Source of the DNA: Epulopiscium sp. Nele67-Bin004
GTDB lineage: Bacteria > Bacillota_A > Clostridia > Lachnospirales > Cellulosilyticaceae
Length of the DNA: 19,167 nt
Reading direction: 5' to 3'
Assembly (NCBI GenBank): GCA_002007315.1
Contig: LNZQ01000116.1
Span: 1-19,167, forward strand
The notes under the pieces are model-generated. The model was not told where the DNA came from. It saw nothing but the letters and a program-made list of their open reading frames with translations, and did not search any database. Below, one piece after another: positions 15,998 to 19,167 of this stretch. Position numbers and translations under genes: made by a program. Within the stretch, counting starts at the first letter, position 1. Each line of letters starts with the position of its first letter.

Positions 15998-17454
15998 TTA
16001 GTGTCTCCTTTAAAATAACTTTTCTAGGCTTACTGCCTTCATCTGGTCCTACTAGCCCCCTAGCTTCAAGGTCGTCCATAATTCTTGATGCACGGTTAAA
16101 TCCAACTTTTAAGCAACGTTGTAACATAGAAATTGATGCTGTTTCTTTGCCTTCAATAAGCCCAATTGCTTCAGGCACAAGGGCATCTTCATCAGCCAAA
16201 ACAGTTGCTTCTTGTGGTGTTTCAATGCTTTCAATAACTGCTTCGTCATACTTTGGTTGCACATTGCCTTTAACAGATTCAACTATCGCTTCAACTTCTG
16301 TGTCGGATATAAACGCACCTTGAATTCGTAGCGGTTTTGCCTCTCCAATCGGATTAAACAACATATCTCCTTTTCCAAGCAACTTTTCAGCACCGTGCAT
16401 ATCAAGTATAGTGCGAGAGTCTATCCCTGATGACACGGCAAACGCCAGTCTTGATGGAATGTTAGCTTTAATTACCCCTGTGATTACATCAACAGATGGT
16501 CGCTGCGTAGCAATTACAAGATGAATTCCCGCTGCCCTAGCCATTTGTGCCAACCTACAAATTGAATCTTCAACTTCTTTTGCAGCAGTCATCATAAGGT
16601 CAGCAAGCTCATCTATAATAATAACAATTTGTGGCATAGTTAGGCTAGGCTCTTTTACTTTTTTATTATAACTTGTCATATCTCGTGTGTTGTTTTCCGA
16701 AAAAGCAGCATATCTTTTTGTCATCTCGTTTACTGCCCAGTGTAATGCACCTGCGGCTTTTTTTGGGTCGGTCACAACAGGAATTAACAAATGCGGTATG
16801 CCGTTATACACGCTAAGTTCAACAACTTTCGGGTCAATCATAATTAGTTTAACTTCTTTTGGGGTAGATTTATACAAAATACTAGTAATTAGCGTGTTTA
16901 TACATACACTTTTACCAGAACCTGTTGCTCCTGCAATTAAAACATGTGGCATTTTTGCAATATCAGCAATGACTGGTTTTCCTGCGATATCTTTCCCTAT
17001 TGCAAATGCCAATTTTGATGGAAACTTTTCAAATTCTTCCGACTCGATGACATCTTTTAAATATACCATTTCTGTTTCGCTATTTGGAACTTCAATTCCA
17101 ACTGCAGATTTTCCAGGGATAGGGGCTTCGATACGAATTCCCGACGATGCAAGATTTAGAGCGATATCATCTGCTAAATTAACAATTTTGCTAACTTTAA
17201 CGCCTTGTTTTGGCTGAAGTTCATATCTAGTTACGGATGGGCCTTTGTGAATTTGCAAAACTTTAGCCTCAACTCCAAAACTTGCCAACGTTTCCTCAAG
17301 CTTTTTTGCTTGATCCATCAATTCTGCGTTGTTGATTTTTGTTTCTCCATCGTTATCAAAATCAAGTAAGTTTGTATTCGGAAATTTGTATATATCTTTT
17401 GAGTTTAAAACTTTCGATTTTTTGCCAAAATCGTTATTTTTGATAACTTCTGGT
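15987..17454 (-). CDS. ftsK: DNA translocase FtsK/SpoIIIE, 5'-truncated at junction
   Basis: About 488 genuine residues of the motor half; the N-terminal membrane domain and linker are lost at the junction. The alpha/beta motor shows GATGSGKS (Walker A) and [13 protein letters not shown] (Walker B), with [33 protein letters not shown] and [20 protein letters not shown]. The C-terminal 65 residues are the winged-helix gamma domain ([29 protein letters not shown]). FtsK/SpoIIIE pumps chromosomal DNA across the closing septum at division or sporulation. The apparent ATG at 17483 is in vertebrate DNA and is not its start. The stop overlaps the fhs start by 11 bases. Confidence 0.93.
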
Positions 17455-17458
17455 TGTT
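17446..17458. other. Junction: bacterial ftsK to vertebrate zinc-finger exon
   Basis: On the minus strand the FtsK sequence is convincing down to about QQPEVIKN (17425-17455). On the plus strand a zinc-finger exon reads [10 protein letters not shown] from 17454. The two overlap by only a few bases, so the join is close to 17450-17456, and both genes are cut there. Confidence 0.85.
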
Positions 17459-17516
17459 GGAGAGGCATGTTCAGCTGAGACACAGCATGAACACAGAAAG
17501 CCTGGACACCCTGATG
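17454..17516 (+). CDS. Zinc-finger gene, partial penultimate exon
   Basis: In frame the stretch reads [21 protein letters not shown]. The L-x2-H-x4-H spacing matches the C-terminal half of a C2H2 finger whose cysteines lie in the missing part. It ends at ATG followed by GTAAAG, a good splice donor, in phase 0, which agrees with the frame of the next exon. The 5' side is lost at the bacterial junction. Confidence 0.65.
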
Positions 17517-17604
17517 GTAAAGACACTTTTGGATTTGTTTCTAGATGTCAAACAGGAGACACTTTTACAGAGATGCCAGTAACCAACTTGATTTCCTTTT
17601 GCAG
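17517..17604 (+). other. Short spliceosomal intron (88 bp)
   Basis: GTAAAG donor at 17517 and a pyrimidine-rich acceptor TTTCCTTTTGCAG ending at 17604. The length is typical of compact fish introns. A second acceptor-like site (TTTGTTTCTAG, ending near 17544) would give a longer last exon beginning at ATGTCAAACAGG; it is less favoured because the downstream site has the better tract and preserves phase. Confidence 0.6.
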
Positions 17605-18213
17605 GGAGGTGGAGACGACGCCGACAGTTCCTCAGAACAGGACAGCAGTTTGGGGGCTCGCCGGAGACGAAGAGGAGCAGTAAAGATGGAGCAGGATGAA
17701 GAGTCCACAGATGGGGTGAGTCCGGCGAAGAAGTCACAGTCCTCTGCTCCTGCCCCTTATTCCGCTCCCGAGTCTGGGTTCCGCTGTGCCCCCTGCGGCT
17801 TCACCACAGAAGACCAGGCGTTGTTCCTCGAGCATATCAGCCAGCACCGGCGAGGAGGAACGGAGGGCGGCAGTCAGCAGTGTCTACAGTGCGGCACCTG
17901 CTTTGCATCCTCGTTCTCCTTGTCACGCCATCTCTTCATCACCCACAAAGTGAGAAATACATTCACCGACAGCCAGCAGTCCCTCAGCGTGCCTGCAGCT
18001 CCTTCCCCTGGTAACAGCAGGAACCATGATGAGAAGAGCTCTTTGGACAGTTCTGCACCAGCATCACCCTCCTCTCAGGGGATAGAAGAAGATGGCACAC
18101 TGGCCTGTAAGGTGTGCCACAGACAATTTGAAAAGGCATCAGATCTGAACACGCACTTCAGAACTCACGGCATGGCTTTTATCAGCGCAAGGAACGCTGG
18201 AAAAACAACATAA
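17605..18213 (+). CDS. C2H2 zinc-finger protein, terminal exon (ZNF687/592/532-like)
   Basis: About 202 codons in frame to TAA at 18211-18213. An acidic, serine-rich start (DDADSSSEQDSS, then a RRRRR patch and KMEQDEESTDG) is followed by three C2H2 fingers: C-x2-C-x12-H-x4-H in FRCAPCGFTTED, the same spacing in QCLQCGTCFASS, and C-x2-C-x12-H-x3-H in LACKVCHRQFEK ending in HFRTHGMAFI. The order of fingers and the ending after THGMAFI recall the ZNF687/ZNF592/ZNF532 nuclear co-regulator group, but this is from memory and the member is not certain. Codon use and GC are vertebrate-like and unlike the bacterial block. Confidence 0.75.
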   Translation, partial: GGGDDADSSSEQDSSLGARRRRRGAVKMEQDEESTDGVSPAKKSQSSAPAPYSAPESGFRCAPCGFTTEDQALFLEHISQHRRGGTEGGSQQCLQCGTCFASSFSLSRHLFITHKVRNTFTDSQQSLSVPAAPSPGNSRNHDEKSSLDSSAPASPSSQGIEEDGTLACKVCHRQFEKASDLNTHFRTHGMAFISARNAGKTT

Positions 18214-19167
18214 GACTCCAGAAAAGTGGTAGGTAGAAAAAAAGAAAGAAGTGCCTTATTTATTGTCACAACTATGCACTAATTAACCAAAGACTGGTAG
18301 AACAGAGTTTGTTTGTAAGTAGACTGTAGAAAAATCAAATGTAACTTTCACTGGTCGAGATCGGTCTTTATCTTTAACTCTGACACTCAGGATCTAATGC
18401 TGCATTACTGTGTGATGATACTAGACACTAGAGATTAGAGCTTCTTCCCCAGAAAAGTTAGTCTGACTCGTTCACTGCTGTGACCATCATATGATATTGT
18501 GCCTGTAGAGAACTGTGAATGTTAGAACCAAATCACACTGTGGTTACTGGGGCTGTACCGCTTATTCTTAAACGTCAGATCTTTCATTGAGGATTTAGAA
18601 TAAAGCTTAAAATTTCTCATTTCAGATTTCAATGACGTAGTCATCCTAGAAAACTATCAAACAAAATCTTCAGTTTGAGTAAAATGAGTCATCAAATGAA
18701 ACGAGTTCGTCTTTTTTCTTATAAGATCAACTTTATTTGATGAATATAACTCATTGTATCATCAACATATATTCTTGTAGCGCTCTGATGCAGCTGCCTC
18801 TCTGTCTGTAGTCGCCACTCTGTAGTCTTAACGCAGTGTTCTGCTCAGAGTGCTCTCTGATGGGTTGCACATTAAAAGTCTTTTAACACTGAAGGCTGCT
18901 GTGCCACAGAGTGCATGTGCAGACTGGAGCTGCTCCAGTGAGCGAGGGGAGCTGATTCGAAGGGACAGCAGATATAAGTTGCATTAAACATCTCAGTCGT
19001 GTTGCTGAAGTTTACAACACAAGGTTGTAATATGAAATAAAGTTGTAGTTCCCCGATGCATCCACTGAACTAGTCCATGAAAGTAAAAACTCCTTTTTAC
19101 ATTTGAGTGCTAAGGATAGATGGAGAGAGATAAAAGTAGGGATGCAGGATATTGGATTTTTGCTGAT
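18214..19167 (+). other. 3' untranslated region and downstream flank
   Basis: No further ORF is supported. AATAAA occurs at 18599-18604, about 390 bases after the stop, and again at 19036-19041; either could be the poly(A) signal. The remainder is AT-balanced vertebrate-like non-coding sequence with no element I recognise. Confidence 0.6.

Noticed and set aside
862..17454. Natural horizontal transfer of a bacterial operon into a fish genome
   Set aside because: All edges cut genes, the bacterial genes are intact with bacterial signals, and two bacterial sources are joined; contamination or misassembly explains this more simply.
17471..17737. Minus-strand ORF of 88 aa over the zinc-finger exon
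   Set aside because: Shadow of the plus-strand exon; the C2H2 motifs and splice sites define the real strand.

Overview
This window is a chimera of eukaryotic and bacterial DNA. The two ends (about 1-862 and about 17455-19167) look like vertebrate, probably fish, genomic DNA. The left end is non-coding and finishes in a GA/GAA microsatellite. The right end carries the last two exons of a C2H2 zinc-finger gene, with an 88-bp intron and a 3' flank. Between them lie about 16.6 kb of intron-poor, densely packed bacterial genes. Every junction falls inside a protein-coding gene or a simple repeat. Contamination or misassembly is therefore far more likely than a natural transfer.

The bacterial part has at least two pieces. 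About 863-1480 is a richer-GC fragment resembling a prophage tail module: the 3' end of a possible tape-measure gene, a complete 131-aa gene, and the 5' end of a third, with overlapping starts and stops. From about 1481 to 17455 all genes are on the minus strand in AT-rich DNA typical of Bacillota (Clostridia-like). YhaM, RimO, RlmCD-type methyltransferase, Fhs and SpoIIIE/FtsK together support this.

In transcription order (right to left) the housekeeping block is ftsK/spoIIIE (5'-truncated), fhs, folD, rimO, pgsA, a yhaM-type nuclease, a Cas4-like nuclease split into two coupled ORFs, an rlmCD-type RNA methyltransferase, and a GIY-YIG/DUF4357 protein. Spacings run from small overlaps to a few tens of bases, so this is probably one operon. 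It ends at a T-flanked hairpin near 7361-7395.

Next comes a defence/toxin-antitoxin locus of the AbiE type. It has a consensus promoter embedded in a perfect 14-bp inverted repeat, then abiEi (antitoxin), then abiEii (nucleotidyltransferase toxin) and a terminator. The abiEi gene is interrupted by a complete 2,696-nt group II intron (4106-6801) encoding an RT/maturase/HNH protein. I could place both splice sites. The 5' GTGCGAC, the domain V hairpin, a bulged-A candidate, an EBS1-IBS1 match, a delta-delta' pair and the restored reading frame all agree. Splicing gives a 181-aa antitoxin whose stop codon overlaps the toxin start.

Last is a Sel1-repeat protein with its own consensus promoter. 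It has ten repeats of 36 residues (108 bp) and is cut off at the junction near 1481.

The most interesting biology is the intron-interrupted antitoxin and the split Cas4-like nuclease. The most important caution is that the window is not one contiguous natural genome segment.
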